From Bifidobacterium oedipodis (GTDB taxonomy: Bacteria; Actinomycetota; Actinomycetes; Actinomycetales; Bifidobacteriaceae): a DNA stretch of 64,000 nucleotides. A program made the translations under genes and the position numbers. This document shows, piece after piece, positions 34,435-47,285 of this stretch (its first letter is position 1; each line of letters begins with the position of its first letter). The stretch lies in NCBI RefSeq assembly GCF_012932425.1, contig NZ_JAAIII010000001.1:1-64000 (forward strand), in the 5' to 3' direction. The notes under the pieces were generated by a model. It ran no database searches and was not told the DNA's origin. It worked only from the letters and a program-made list of their open reading frames with translations.

Positions 34435-36744
34435 CTACTGCAATAGTGAGAACCAGGATTGAACCTGATACCAGACGCTTGGATTATTCACAATCAGCGA
34501 GTCATCACGAGACAATACGAAACAGCTGAGCACCGCGATAATCAGCGTCCAGATGGTCAGCAACGTCACAATCCAGCGGGTCAGCCATCGCCATGGCGTG
34601 ACATGGGCGATACCATCGCCAGAAACGGCGTCATTCGCACCGGCAAGCGTACGGCTTGGTTCGCGACCATTAACCAGCCACAGCAGACATGGTGCGGCAG
34701 CCAAGGCAGCCAGCCATCCAAAATCGCAGGAATACCGCCATCCCAAGCCACCCACATAGCTATCGAACACCACTAAGACGCCGGCTAGCACCAGGCATCC
34801 CGTCAGCCAAGGGCGCAGTCCGTGCATCTCCAATTTACGCAGGAACGGCAATGCAAACGCTAGCAGCATCAGCGGGGTGGCAGTGAACAATGCGCCCACC
34901 ATCACCTCGTAATAGCCCCAAACCGGCATCGGGGCGGGGGAGATGGACAACCAAGGGAAGTGATTGGTGAAGCGCAACGGCAGGAACAGGTAATACCAGA
35001 TGGTCGCCGGCATATCCTCCAGCGGCGTGGTGTAGCGCGTCATGTCGGAGACGGTGAACTGGTAGGCGTTGCCGAAGTTGAACGGACTGGAGAAACGCAC
35101 CTGATTCCATACCATCAGCGGCGCAACCACCACGGCAGCCGGCAATATCACCGCCAACGGCGCGTGCAGAGCCTTGCCCCAGCTGATGCGCCGGGCGCGC
35201 AGTTCGCCGACCAGGGCGCGAATCTGCGGCCAAAACAAGGGGAACGCCAGCAAAGCCGTCAGCGTGAACGTCGGACGGCAGCCAAAATTCGCCGCAATGC
35301 ATAATGCTCCTGCGGCAAGTCTGGGCAGAGACAATGGTTTGGTATCGCCAACACTCCAACGGTCGGCTTTGCGCAATGGCCGGGCGCAGGTGTCGGCACC
35401 GAGCCAGAACCATAGGCCGAGGCTGGTCAATGCAAGGGAGGCAGCGAACGGCACCTGATAGAAATTCGTGCGATACGCCAGATAGCCAACCTGCGCGCCC
35501 AACAGCGCGCCGGTTACGGTAAGTGATGCGGCGGCCAGCGAAGTGGCGGGCATCACCCGGTGCACCACACGCAACACCAGCATCGAGAAGAACACGATGA
35601 ACAGCATGGTCAGGAACTGTTCGGCAGCGGAAGTCGGCAGTATCATGCCAGTCAACAGACGGTAGGGCACGAACAGCAACGCGGCCGGCAGCACGCCGAA
35701 ATACGAATACCAGTGGCCGTTGTAGAACGCGTAATCCCAGTAAATAGGGCTGACACCATCCTCCAGGAGTTTCAATCGCGTCGGCACATCATAGGGGTCG
35801 GCGGTTTGCGCAAGCTGATCGGGCACCGGCAGATCCAGCCAGGAGCGGCCGGCGATCAGCGAATCCGCCACATGCGCATATTGGTCGAAATCATAGGTAT
35901 AACCGTTCTCCGTATGGAAAACGAGCGGTTGAGCATGGCGCAACTGCCAGATAATGGATGCGCCAAACGCCGCGCAGACAACCAGCATGATTCCGGTGAA
36001 CGCCAGCCGCTGGCGCGTGCTGGATGGATTCAAGGCGATGCGCCACAGTCGTGACCCCGGACGCCAAATAGCAATCAGCAGCAGAATTACAGCCATCGCG
36101 GCCATGCGCAGGCCGTTGACGGCGAATGGTACGCGCACATTGGCGCGCGCGTCGCTGATCGGTACCACCGCGCCAAGCTTTTCGACAATCCACACGCGCA
36201 CCGTGCCCGAACCCGACGCTTTGACGATATGGCTGCGCTCCACCGATGGACTCAACCATTGCACACGGCCCGCCTGCCCGCCGACATCCACACGGATATG
36301 AATGGAAGAAAGCGGTTTGGAGGACTTGCTGTCGGTGTTGCCTTCGGTGTTGCCGTCGGAGGATTCGGTCGCGGCGTCGGATTGCGTATCGGCCTGCGCC
36401 TGCTGATTCGCCTGTTCGATAGCCTCATCGGATACGGTATCGACCCGCAGATAATCCGACGTTCCATCGGCGGTTAATTCAAGATAGGCCTTGGTCGGAT
36501 CGGTGACACGCAACAGTCCCTCGTCGGTGCGTTGCAAACCGGCGCCCAGCGTATTGTGCACGGCATTCGTGTCGGTACTGGCACCAAGCGTGCGCCAGAA
36601 CGGCAGATTGAATACGGCACATTCAGCGGCGGCAATCAGCACAATGGCGGCGATCAGCGCGAACAGCAGGCGTTTATGCCCGCGTCGCGCACTGGATTGA
36701 GGCGCGTCGCCGCGGTTGACGGGCGTGAGGTTCTTGGCATGCAC
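34435..36744 (-). CDS. Large multi-pass membrane protein, GT-C-like
   Basis: 769 residues: a basic N-terminus, a first helix (about 25-47), an extracytoplasmic beta-rich domain (about 50-210) interrupted by a disordered Gln/Asp/Ser/Asn stretch (about 113-145), and about ten or more helices to the end. An FDQYAHVADSLIAGRSWLDLP segment with an acidic residue after a helix and the length recall GT-C glycosyltransferases of the lipid-linked-sugar type, but no diagnostic motif was certain. It shares the strand with the ASST-like gene 165 bases downstream. The family is not firmly recognised. Confidence 0.6.
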   Translation of the reverse strand: MHAKNLTPVNRGDAPQSSARRGHKRLLFALIAAIVLIAAAECAVFNLPFWRTLGASTDTNAVHNTLGAGLQRTDEGLLRVTDPTKAYLELTADGTSDYLRVDTVSDEAIEQANQQAQADTQSDAATESSDGNTEGNTDSKSSKPLSSIHIRVDVGGQAGRVQWLSPSVERSHIVKASGSGTVRVWIVEKLGAVVPISDARANVRVPFAVNGLRMAAMAVILLLIAIWRPGSRLWRIALNPSSTRQRLAFTGIMLVVCAAFGASIIWQLRHAQPLVFHTENGYTYDFDQYAHVADSLIAGRSWLDLPVPDQLAQTADPYDVPTRLKLLEDGVSPIYWDYAFYNGHWYSYFGVLPAALLFVPYRLLTGMILPTSAAEQFLTMLFIVFFSMLVLRVVHRVMPATSLAAASLTVTGALLGAQVGYLAYRTNFYQVPFAASLALTSLGLWFWLGADTCARPLRKADRWSVGDTKPLSLPRLAAGALCIAANFGCRPTFTLTALLAFPLFWPQIRALVGELRARRISWGKALHAPLAVILPAAVVVAPLMVWNQVRFSSPFNFGNAYQFTVSDMTRYTTPLEDMPATIWYYLFLPLRFTNHFPWLSISPAPMPVWGYYEVMVGALFTATPLMLLAFALPFLRKLEMHGLRPWLTGCLVLAGVLVVFDSYVGGLGWRYSCDFGWLAALAAAPCLLWLVNGREPSRTLAGANDAVSGDGIAHVTPWRWLTRWIVTLLTIWTLIIAVLSCFVLSRDDSLIVNNPSVWYQVQSWFSLLQ

Positions 36745-36808
36745 CCCATTATTCTATAGGCATTACTCTATGGGCTTCATGTCAGGCAAGCAGGGGAGAA
36801 TGTGAACC

Positions 36809-39800
36809 ATGCCGAAACCAATGCCGAACCACGAACGATTGAGCCTGTCTTCCCTACTGTCAGGGGCGAAGGCGTCAATGGGCGCGCTCGCCGTCGATTT
36901 GGGGCTTGCCGCCCCGAGCAAGACGACACACGCCAACCCGTTCGGTGAGGCGCTGGAAGAAGCCAGTGCACGAACCGGCGGCATCATCGATGAATTGACA
37001 CGCCATGCGATCGCGCTGTCTCCGCTGACCAAACGCCGCACTTTCGCCAAGTTGGAGAACGTTCCCGAAGGACTAACGCTTGGCTGGGCGCAATTGCCCA
37101 GCGAGCACAGCCGCGGGTTTTCACTCGGCATCTTCACCGACAAGGATCACTTCGCACAGGTGGCGTTCGCCGACCGTCACGGCCGCGTATTTGTGGGCTC
37201 CGACCCCGATATGGACGTGCAGGAGATGCAGCCGCGCTTCATGTTCGGCAAGGAACGTGACCTGGAACTGTCCTCAAGCGCCCGTCTTGGCGGAAATGAA
37301 ACCCAAGCGAACGGCTGGCGCAACACGCTGCTTGGAGTAAAGCGCGGTGCTGCGGAGGCGATGGGAGCGGCCAAAGCGGCCCTGCATGCCAAGCATTCCG
37401 GCCACAATGGGGCTGCCGACACGTCTGGCACGCTTGGTAATGACACCAATGGTGTTAATGGTGTTAACGGTGCTAACGGTAGCGGCGTGAAGGCGGTTGT
37501 CGGCGGAGTGGTCGGGCGCGACGACACTGGTCGCATGACCTGGCTTGCCTCATGGCTCAAATCTGGCAATCGGTACACCTTGGAGCAGATGCGCGCCAAC
37601 TTGCCGGCCGATATGCGCGAGAATCTGGAATACCGCGACGCAATCACCATTGCGTTCTTCGCCGCATACATGCTGCCGCAAATCAACGGGCTGCTTATCG
37701 GCTTTGGCTCGGGCAACATCTTCCGCCGTCTCAACCGCGAAGCGCCGATTGGCGCAATCCGCCGCTGCGTGCGCGACACCATGGAAGCCCGCGCCCATGG
37801 CATGCGCGCCTCCGGGCTTGAGGATCATTTCGCCGACTTGATGCGCGAAGCCGGCGCACTCGATACCACGCCCGGCTTGGAGGCCGTGCATGGGGCCGAA
37901 CCGTTGCACCTGTACACCTCGACCTATGCAGGCACGTATTTCTTCACTTGGGACAAGTCGTTGGCATTCGCCCAAGCGCTGAAATCGCTGAAAATTGAAG
38001 GTAATCTCAATCGTTTCGCCACAGTGAGCGCATGGTTGGAGCGCAACGCGACGCAAGGAGTGTACCCCACGGAAGACACGGTCACCAGAGCCGAAGCGGC
38101 GCAAATCGACATGCGTTTGTTGGAAAATCCGGCGATTATGGCGCTGACGCCGCTTGAAGCGGTTGAGGAGGGCGGCAACGAGATGCTTGCCTTGATGGCG
38201 ACCGCGCGTCGGCTTGCTATCAAAATCAATGACCAGTTCGCTGATCCGCGCGGGCAAGCCAGCGAACCTTCCGAATGGGTATATCGGCAGACTTTGTCGT
38301 CGTTGCTGCGCCGTTTGCGCTTGCCCTATCGTTTCGACGTGGAATTCCGTTCCCATCTGGCGGCTGGCGACGTGGCTCTGGGCTTCACCACGGCGGGTAC
38401 ATCGATGATGCCGGAGAGCCGCTACGATGCTGACCGCCGCACCTGGCGCACGTTGAGCAGCGCCGAACGGGCGACCATGAGCGCCGAATACAATCTGCGC
38501 GTCGGTCTGATTATGGCCGCGTTGAGCTTCGGTGCCGATCCGGCGGTGCGCAGCGTATCCCTGCATATTGATTCGATCGGCTTGGAAGAGGCCATCGCCG
38601 AACAAGACAGCGCCATCCAAGAGATGATGCGCGAAGCCCTGCTTGCCTTCGAACACATGCGTTCGACTGACGTGGGCCGCGCCGGTTCCAAAGCCGATCC
38701 CAAAGACGGCGACTTCCACGGCGACCCGTCCCTGCCGATCACCCATGCGCCCGAAGCGTCCGACGATGCTACGGGCGGCGGCAGCGACGCTACGTTAGGC
38801 GATGACAATGCAACGGACGGTGATGCGGCATCTATTGACGCACAGTTCGAGAACCTGATGAAGGGGCTCGATATTGACGAAATGGCCTTTTCCGCAGGAA
38901 ACGAGGGGAACGCCAATCCAGGGGAGGATGCGTCCGTTCCGTTCACTGTCGGTGCCGAACCTTTTGGCGCCGATGCTGGTGATATGAGCGGGCAGGATGC
39001 GCTTTCGGATGGCAATGATGCGGACAACGATCCAATGAGTGCGCTGCGCCGCAACCCCACCGTGCGCAACATGGTTACCGTCACTTTCACGCGCGAGGCC
39101 TTCGAACGCAGGCTGCGCGCCGATGGGCTGGAACACCCCGAGGAAACCTACCGCATGTTCGACGCGGTGATGGACGTGGACGGCGAGGGAGGCCTCAAGC
39201 CGATCAATGCCGACTTCGACCTGCGCGACAGCCGATTCTCACCGGCGGGATCCCAGGAGGAGCCTGAACTGGCTGAACGTACGTTCGGGCAATCCACCGC
39301 GCGCGTGCTGGGCGCCGCCGACAGCGCCGGCCTGGCCATTCAGCGCGTGGATCTGCTGCAGCATGGCGTCAACGCATTCCATGCCATCGCCCGCGATTCC
39401 TCACTGGATTCCGTCTCCAAAGCGCAGCAGGCCATGCGCCTGATCGAATCCATCAGCGACCCTGAGCTGACGGCGTTGGCCCCTGAGGTCACCAGCGCGC
39501 TGATTGATGGCAAGGATACGCCGGACTTCACGTTCTCCATGGCCGACGATCTTGATAAGGAGCGTATGCGTGCTCGCGACATGCTGTTCTCCGGTCAGGT
39601 CGATCAGGCATTGGAAGCGGTCGAGGCCGCTGTCGATGGTCTGGATCAGCGTCTCGCCGCCAATCCTGGTGTGCCGCGTTACTTCAATTCCTATGCCGAG
39701 CGAGTGGTGTACAACCGCCTGTTCGCCACGCTGGACGAGCGCACCGTGCTTATTCCCGACAACCTCTTCTATGCGCATATGGAATTGGCCGATGTGCTCA

Positions 39801-40375
39801 GCCAGATCAAGGGTGCCAAAGCTGCAATTGGGCATCTGAACACGATGGTCGCCTATGCGCCGGCCTATCCGCTGTCGCATTTGAAGCTGGCGATTCAGTT
39901 GGCCCGCCTGGAGGATTGGGATTCGGCGCGCGCCGCCTGCCTTAATGCGTTGCGCGTGGCATTGGATCGCGACGATGCAGCCTTCGCCTACTACCGTTTC
40001 GCCTATTCGGAATGGATGTTGGATCATTTCGATACCGCGGTCGCTGCGTACATCATGTCCGACCACATTGCCCCCGGTGCCATCGGTTCGCTGGAGGGCG
40101 AGTTACAGGAGCTGGTCTCTCGCGCCGACTCGCAGTGCATTCGCGTGCCCGAAAGCGTGGAGGCTGCGGCCCATGTGCTCGCCGCGCATGATCTGCCTGT
40201 CTGGCCGCACACCGAGGTAGCCGACATCGTCAACGACGCGGCCCGCGTGTGCGTGGACGAAGGCATGTTCGTGCCGGCCCGCACCCTGTCGGTGGCCGCC
40301 GCGCGCATGAACGACGGCGAAGGCGACAATATCGACGTGATCCAGGCCCAATTCCTGCGCTCCCTGTCGGCCTAA
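36809..40375 (+). CDS. Very large protein of unknown function with TPR-like C-terminus
   Basis: 1188 residues, soluble, no signal peptide. The N-terminal 190 residues include a conserved-looking globular part, then a low-complexity Asn/Gly linker (VNGVNGANGSG). A central globular block (about 260-620) holds MLPQINGLLIGFGSGNIFRRL and YTSTYAGTYFFTWDKSL. An acidic, Asp/Gly/Ala-rich linker spans about 630-750. A second block follows, and the last ~200 residues show helical repeat units of TPR type (AHMELADVLSQIKGAKAAIG, LKLAIQLARLEDWDSARAAC). It starts behind GGGGAGA. Divergent from the 34435 gene with a 64-base shared promoter region. I do not recognise the family. Confidence 0.7.
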   Translation: MPKPMPNHERLSLSSLLSGAKASMGALAVDLGLAAPSKTTHANPFGEALEEASARTGGIIDELTRHAIALSPLTKRRTFAKLENVPEGLTLGWAQLPSEHSRGFSLGIFTDKDHFAQVAFADRHGRVFVGSDPDMDVQEMQPRFMFGKERDLELSSSARLGGNETQANGWRNTLLGVKRGAAEAMGAAKAALHAKHSGHNGAADTSGTLGNDTNGVNGVNGANGSGVKAVVGGVVGRDDTGRMTWLASWLKSGNRYTLEQMRANLPADMRENLEYRDAITIAFFAAYMLPQINGLLIGFGSGNIFRRLNREAPIGAIRRCVRDTMEARAHGMRASGLEDHFADLMREAGALDTTPGLEAVHGAEPLHLYTSTYAGTYFFTWDKSLAFAQALKSLKIEGNLNRFATVSAWLERNATQGVYPTEDTVTRAEAAQIDMRLLENPAIMALTPLEAVEEGGNEMLALMATARRLAIKINDQFADPRGQASEPSEWVYRQTLSSLLRRLRLPYRFDVEFRSHLAAGDVALGFTTAGTSMMPESRYDADRRTWRTLSSAERATMSAEYNLRVGLIMAALSFGADPAVRSVSLHIDSIGLEEAIAEQDSAIQEMMREALLAFEHMRSTDVGRAGSKADPKDGDFHGDPSLPITHAPEASDDATGGGSDATLGDDNATDGDAASIDAQFENLMKGLDIDEMAFSAGNEGNANPGEDASVPFTVGAEPFGADAGDMSGQDALSDGNDADNDPMSALRRNPTVRNMVTVTFTREAFERRLRADGLEHPEETYRMFDAVMDVDGEGGLKPINADFDLRDSRFSPAGSQEEPELAERTFGQSTARVLGAADSAGLAIQRVDLLQHGVNAFHAIARDSSLDSVSKAQQAMRLIESISDPELTALAPEVTSALIDGKDTPDFTFSMADDLDKERMRARDMLFSGQVDQALEAVEAAVDGLDQRLAANPGVPRYFNSYAERVVYNRLFATLDERTVLIPDNLFYAHMELADVLSQIKGAKAAIGHLNTMVAYAPAYPLSHLKLAIQLARLEDWDSARAACLNALRVALDRDDAAFAYYRFAYSEWMLDHFDTAVAAYIMSDHIAPGAIGSLEGELQELVSRADSQCIRVPESVEAAAHVLAAHDLPVWPHTEVADIVNDAARVCVDEGMFVPARTLSVAAARMNDGEGDNIDVIQAQFLRSLSA

Positions 40376-40467
40376 GGCTTTTCCGCTTGGGTGTCGCTTA
40401 CGCGGCTTGCCTGTGTTTTCTGACCGTTTGTATGATTTTTTCCGGCGGTGCCGAGCCGTTGAAGAAT

Positions 40468-40513
40468 TATATTGTCAGTATGACGATAAAGAAGTCGTCA
40501 TACTGACAATATA
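40468..40513. repeat. Perfect 19-bp inverted repeat at the edge of an AT-rich island
   Basis: TATATTGTCAGTATGACGA (40468-40486) and its exact complement (40495-40513) flank an 8-base loop (TAAAGAAG). No T-run follows. It lies between the 1188-residue gene and the AT-rich two-component cluster and could be a terminator for the former or a trace of an inserted element. Confidence 0.85.
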
Positions 40514-40533
40514 GTTCGACTTGTGGGGGAGTG

Positions 40534-40553
40534 TCGTATTGAGTTTGATACGA
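40534..40553. promoter_or_regulatory. Small palindrome upstream of the AT-rich operon
   Basis: TCGTAT (40534-40539) and ATACGA (40548-40553) form a dyad with an 8-base centre, 15 bases before the first ATG of the operon. It could be an operator, for example for the LuxR-type regulator; this is inference. Confidence 0.4.
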
Positions 40554-40567
40554 ATCACCCATATTGA

Positions 40568-41401
40568 ATGGAAAAGAAAATGCAAAAAAAGATTTGGTAT
40601 CGTGGAATATGTGTTTTTGTTGCAGCAATCGCTGTGATCGCTATGGTATTTATGTACGTACAAAACATGAAAAGTAAATCATCAATTTCTGAGTTTAATT
40701 CTCAAACATTAGAGCTTGATCAAAATGATGCATATGTTTCACTTAGTAAAAATGATGATTCGGGATATAATAGGTGGATTCCATTCTATTTTAAATCACA
40801 CTTTAGCAATCAGCTGTCTGAGTCAGATATTGAGAATGAGTTAAAGAATAATATAAAGGAGGCGAAATTATATTCTAAAGCAGATATGATATATAAAACT
40901 GCTGAGTTGGTTTGGACGGTTGTAAAAGTAGCAGGAGAAGAGCAGAATTTAACCTTGGTGCTGTTGCCTAAGGTGGATGAATGTGTTTTTGATAACGAGA
41001 CAAGAATTACGCGTATTGAATTCATATGTCTTGATGACAAAGTGTTGAATTACGATTTTTCTCAGTATATTCTAGATCAAAAAGAGACGGTTGATGAGAA
41101 AGTTTTATCGATAACTTCGACCCCTATGCAGTCGCAGGTTTCTGATCAAGGGGTTGCCTCTATTGATTATGAAATTAGTGGTCAAACAGCTGAAGTTTCA
41201 GATGTTTCATATTATTATCCTAATCATTTTGATCAGATTGATATTACTGATAAAAAAATAGTTAAATCAGAAAAAGGAATGCAGGTTCAAGCAAAAGCGA
41301 AAATACGATCGGAAAAAATAGTATTTCGTCCTTTTGTTGTCGTTAAAATCGATAACCAGTCTGTAAATCTAGTTCCACCTGTGCCTACGTATTTTGAGTA
41401 A
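40568..41401 (+). CDS. Single-pass membrane protein of unknown family in an AT-rich island
   Basis: 277 residues: a basic head (MEKKMQKKIWYR), one membrane helix (about 13-31), and an extracytoplasmic domain rich in Asp, Ser and Val, probably beta-structured. There is no lipobox, so the helix is an uncleaved anchor or a type I signal. Start is ATG 40568 or, with a better GGAAAAG ribosome site, ATG 40580. Codon use is strongly AT-biased, unlike the flanking genes, which suggests acquisition by transfer. It precedes a mini-ORF and a two-component pair on the same strand. No known family was recognised. Confidence 0.72.
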   Translation: MEKKMQKKIWYRGICVFVAAIAVIAMVFMYVQNMKSKSSISEFNSQTLELDQNDAYVSLSKNDDSGYNRWIPFYFKSHFSNQLSESDIENELKNNIKEAKLYSKADMIYKTAELVWTVVKVAGEEQNLTLVLLPKVDECVFDNETRITRIEFICLDDKVLNYDFSQYILDQKETVDEKVLSITSTPMQSQVSDQGVASIDYEISGQTAEVSDVSYYYPNHFDQIDITDKKIVKSEKGMQVQAKAKIRSEKIVFRPFVVVKIDNQSVNLVPPVPTYFE

Positions 41402-41408
41402 AATGACT

Positions 41409-41429
41409 AATCCTATCTTGTATAGGATT
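41409..41429 (+). terminator. Small hairpin after the membrane-protein gene
   Basis: AATCCTAT (41409-41416) pairs with ATAGGATT (41422-41429) around CTTGT, seven bases after the stop. Followed by GATTTC and only a short T-run, so it may attenuate rather than stop transcription into the kinase genes. Confidence 0.5.
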
Positions 41430-41447
41430 GATTTCAAAGAGGTGAAT

Positions 41448-41501
41448 ATGTTGGGAGCTGGAATTCTAATCGTGCTAGAGGTGTGGATTCATGTGTGGTG
41501 A
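41448..41501 (+). CDS. 17-codon hydrophobic mini-ORF before the kinase gene
   Basis: ATG 41448 has a strong ribosome site (AAAGAGGTG, 3 bases upstream of the ATG after AAT) and encodes MLGAGILIVLEVWIHVW, then TGA at 41499-41501. The kinase ATG at 41506 is four bases further on. Position and ribosome site argue for translation, either as a leader that couples translation to the kinase or as a small hydrophobic peptide. Chance occurrence cannot be excluded. Confidence 0.4.
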   Translation: MLGAGILIVLEVWIHVW

Positions 41502-41505
41502 GACG

Positions 41506-42650
41506 ATGAAGAAACTTTGGAAAGAACGATGGATGTATTTTGCAACATCGTGGGTATGTGTAAGCTGGATGGTGATATATAATTTAGGTATAGAAGGAAT
41601 GACGCCACTGCTTTATGGTGAGTTGTCTATTATGGTTTTTCTTTTTTTGGTTTGGCCCTTATATCCAGTGTATGGAAGTATAATCTATGTAGTTTCTAGT
41701 ATTATTTTGTGGATTATGCCTTTTCCAAGCCTTGGGGCGTACTGGATTTCGACGATGTCATTTTATGCATCGATAATTGTTTTGGGTATGCGTAAGGGCC
41801 GTATTCGCCTGTCTGTGATTTGTTTGGTGGTTGTAGAAACTCTGTACTTGGTTACTTCATTGATGCAGTATCAGATAGTATCTGGGTTTTGTTCAATGTT
41901 GTTCTTGATATTGCTTGCGTGGACTGTTGGGGTAATAATACGTTTTGCAATTAATAATCAGAAGCAATTGTTGGTAGCTGAAGAAAAAGAACGTTATCGG
42001 AGTCGCCAGTTAGAGATGCTGCATGTGTTGCATGATTCCGTTGCTAATGATTTGGTGTATGTTGTTACACGATGCAGAAGTTTAAATTTGAATAATCAAG
42101 ATAATTTGTTGGATGATATTTGTGTAACTCTTGAACATTGTCTGTCGGAACTGCGTCAACGTGTCATTATCCCTGAGCGTCAACATCTGGAAAGCCAAGA
42201 AATTAATGATACTCGTATAGAATCAGAGGTATCTCATAATGAAGTTTATGATATTAAAAAATGTATGTCTGTGATTGGTGGTCATCTGTCTGAACTTGGT
42301 TTTATAGGTGAACCGCAATGCTTGGGACCGCTGCGATTATTGTCGAATGATGTTGCTCATGTGATTGTTAACTGTATAAATGAGTTGAGCAGTAATATCG
42401 CTAAACATGGTGTGAAGGGCGAATATATTCTTACGGTGGTTGTTGAAGATAGTGCCACAATTATCATTTCGTCGAATAAATGTTCACCTGAATCTAAGGA
42501 TGCTTTGTCATCATCTTTTTCTTCTGGTGCTGGATTAATGCTACTTGAACAGATGATTCACGATATAAATGGTAGTATGTCATATGGGAAACAGGATGGT
42601 GAGTGGGTAACATATATCACTATTCCCCATTACAGAAGTGAAGTGATTTT

Positions 42651-42654
<4 letters not shown>
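41506..42654 (+). CDS. Membrane sensor histidine kinase, HisKA_3 type
   Basis: Kinase of a NarL-class two-component system. The 382-residue protein has about five or six N-terminal membrane helices (between residues 11 and 147) with almost no external loops, as in intramembrane-sensing kinases. A coiled linker follows, then the dimerisation/phospho-acceptor segment MLHVLHDSVANDLVYVV with H176. The ATPase domain holds an N-box NELSSNIAKHG and a G-box SSGAGLMLLEQM; the first G-box is weak. Start chosen at ATG 41506 (GGTGAG upstream); ATG 41491 is also open. The gene is AT-rich and overlaps the regulator by four bases. Confidence 0.82.
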
Positions 42655-45960
<3,306 letters not shown>

Positions 45961-46093
45961 CATCGTGCCTGCACGTCGTCTGAATCACACAGGCGGCGTA
46001 CAGGACTCTGGCGTGGGAGCGCATAAACCGCTAGGGTGGTAGGCGGTTTGCCGAACACAGTGGATTGTTACAGTAATTTCCTAAGGGAGGGTT

Positions 46094-47191
46094 ATGAGCA
46101 GCGCACGCCAGATCGAAGCGGACATTTATGAACGATTGAGCCGGGTTATCGACCCGGAACTAGGCCGTTCGGTCACCGACCTGGGCATGATCGCCGCCAT
46201 CGAGGCCGCGCCCGCAGACGGCCGGCAGGACGCTTGGGACGTGACCGTGCAAGTCGAGCTGACCGTGCCCGGTTGCCCCCTAAGCGAAACTATCACCAAT
46301 CAGATCAACGGCGCGGTGAGCTCCTATCCGGGCGCAACATTGACCCCACACATTGAGGTCGGTTCGATGAGCCGCGACAAGCTCGCCGATCTGGTAGCCG
46401 GACTCAAAGCCGAACGCAAACAGAACCCGTTCACCAAACCGGGCGTCAAAACCCGCATCTTCGCCATCGCCTCTGGCAAGGGAGGCGTAGGCAAATCGTC
46501 GGTGACGGCGAATCTTGCCGCCACATTCGCTGCGATGGGCTATGACACTGCGGCCATCGACGCTGATATCTATGGCTTCTCCCTGCCGCGCCTGTTCGGC
46601 GTGACCACCCAGCCCACCAATTTGAACGGCATGCTGATGCCTGTCACCGCCCACGGTGTCAAACTGATTTCCATCGGCATGTTCGCCGGCGCGGATCGGG
46701 CGATTCTGTGGCGCGGCCCGCGCCTGCAACGCAGTCTTGAGCAATTCCTCTCCGACGTGTGGTGGGGGGAGCCGGACGTGCTGCTGCTGGATATGGCCCC
46801 GGGCACTGGCGATATGGCCATTTCCGTGGCACAGGCGTTGCCCAACGCCGAACTGGTCGTTGTCACCACCCCGCAGCCGAGCGCCTCCGATATCGCCGTG
46901 CGCTCAGGCCTGGTGGCTCTGCAGGTGCCGTTCAAGGTCAGGGGAGTGGTGGAGAACATGTCGTATTACGACCATAAGGGCGAGCGGCTGCATATTTTCG
47001 GCGAGGGCGGAGGCCAGCGGGTCGCCGAACAGCTCAGCCATGATTTGGGCTATGACGTGCCCCTGATGGCGCAGCTGCCGTTGCTGCCCGAAGTGCGCGA
47101 AACCGGCGAAGCCGGGCGTCCGGCGGTATTGGACAACGAGCAGGTCGCTGAGATATTCAGGAATCTGGCCACCGAACTGATGGGCCACTGA
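46094..47191 (+). CDS. mrp: Mrp/ApbC-family P-loop ATPase (iron-sulfur carrier type)
   Basis: Mrp-type ATPases carry and deliver iron-sulfur clusters. An N-terminal DUF59/MIP18 domain (about 8-90) contains ELTVPGCPLSETI with its Cys. The deviant Walker A GKGGVGKSS is at 128-136, and the switch/Walker B is LLLDMAPGTGDMAISV. The usual C-terminal CxxC cluster ligand is absent: the equivalent place reads MSYYDHKGERLHIFGEGGG, as I recall for actinobacterial Mrp proteins. Start ATG 46094 has GGGAGGG upstream. It ends before a 24-bp-stem terminator shared with the next gene. Confidence 0.85.
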   Translation: MSSARQIEADIYERLSRVIDPELGRSVTDLGMIAAIEAAPADGRQDAWDVTVQVELTVPGCPLSETITNQINGAVSSYPGATLTPHIEVGSMSRDKLADLVAGLKAERKQNPFTKPGVKTRIFAIASGKGGVGKSSVTANLAATFAAMGYDTAAIDADIYGFSLPRLFGVTTQPTNLNGMLMPVTAHGVKLISIGMFAGADRAILWRGPRLQRSLEQFLSDVWWGEPDVLLLDMAPGTGDMAISVAQALPNAELVVVTTPQPSASDIAVRSGLVALQVPFKVRGVVENMSYYDHKGERLHIFGEGGGQRVAEQLSHDLGYDVPLMAQLPLLPEVRETGEAGRPAVLDNEQVAEIFRNLATELMGH

Positions 47192-47216
47192 TAACGAGGC
47201 GATAAGACACAACAGA

Positions 47217-47271
47217 TAGCGGCGGAGGGCTCGGAAACATTCGTGCGATGTTTCCGAGCCCTCCGCCGCTA
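47217..47271. terminator. Bidirectional terminator, 24-bp perfect stem
   Basis: Arms 47217-47240 and 47248-47271 are exact complements (central part GGAGGGCTCGGAAACAT) with a 7-base loop TCGTGCG, between the convergent stops at 47191 and 47286. Confidence 0.9.
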
Positions 47272-47285
47272 ATGGTTTGTATGTA

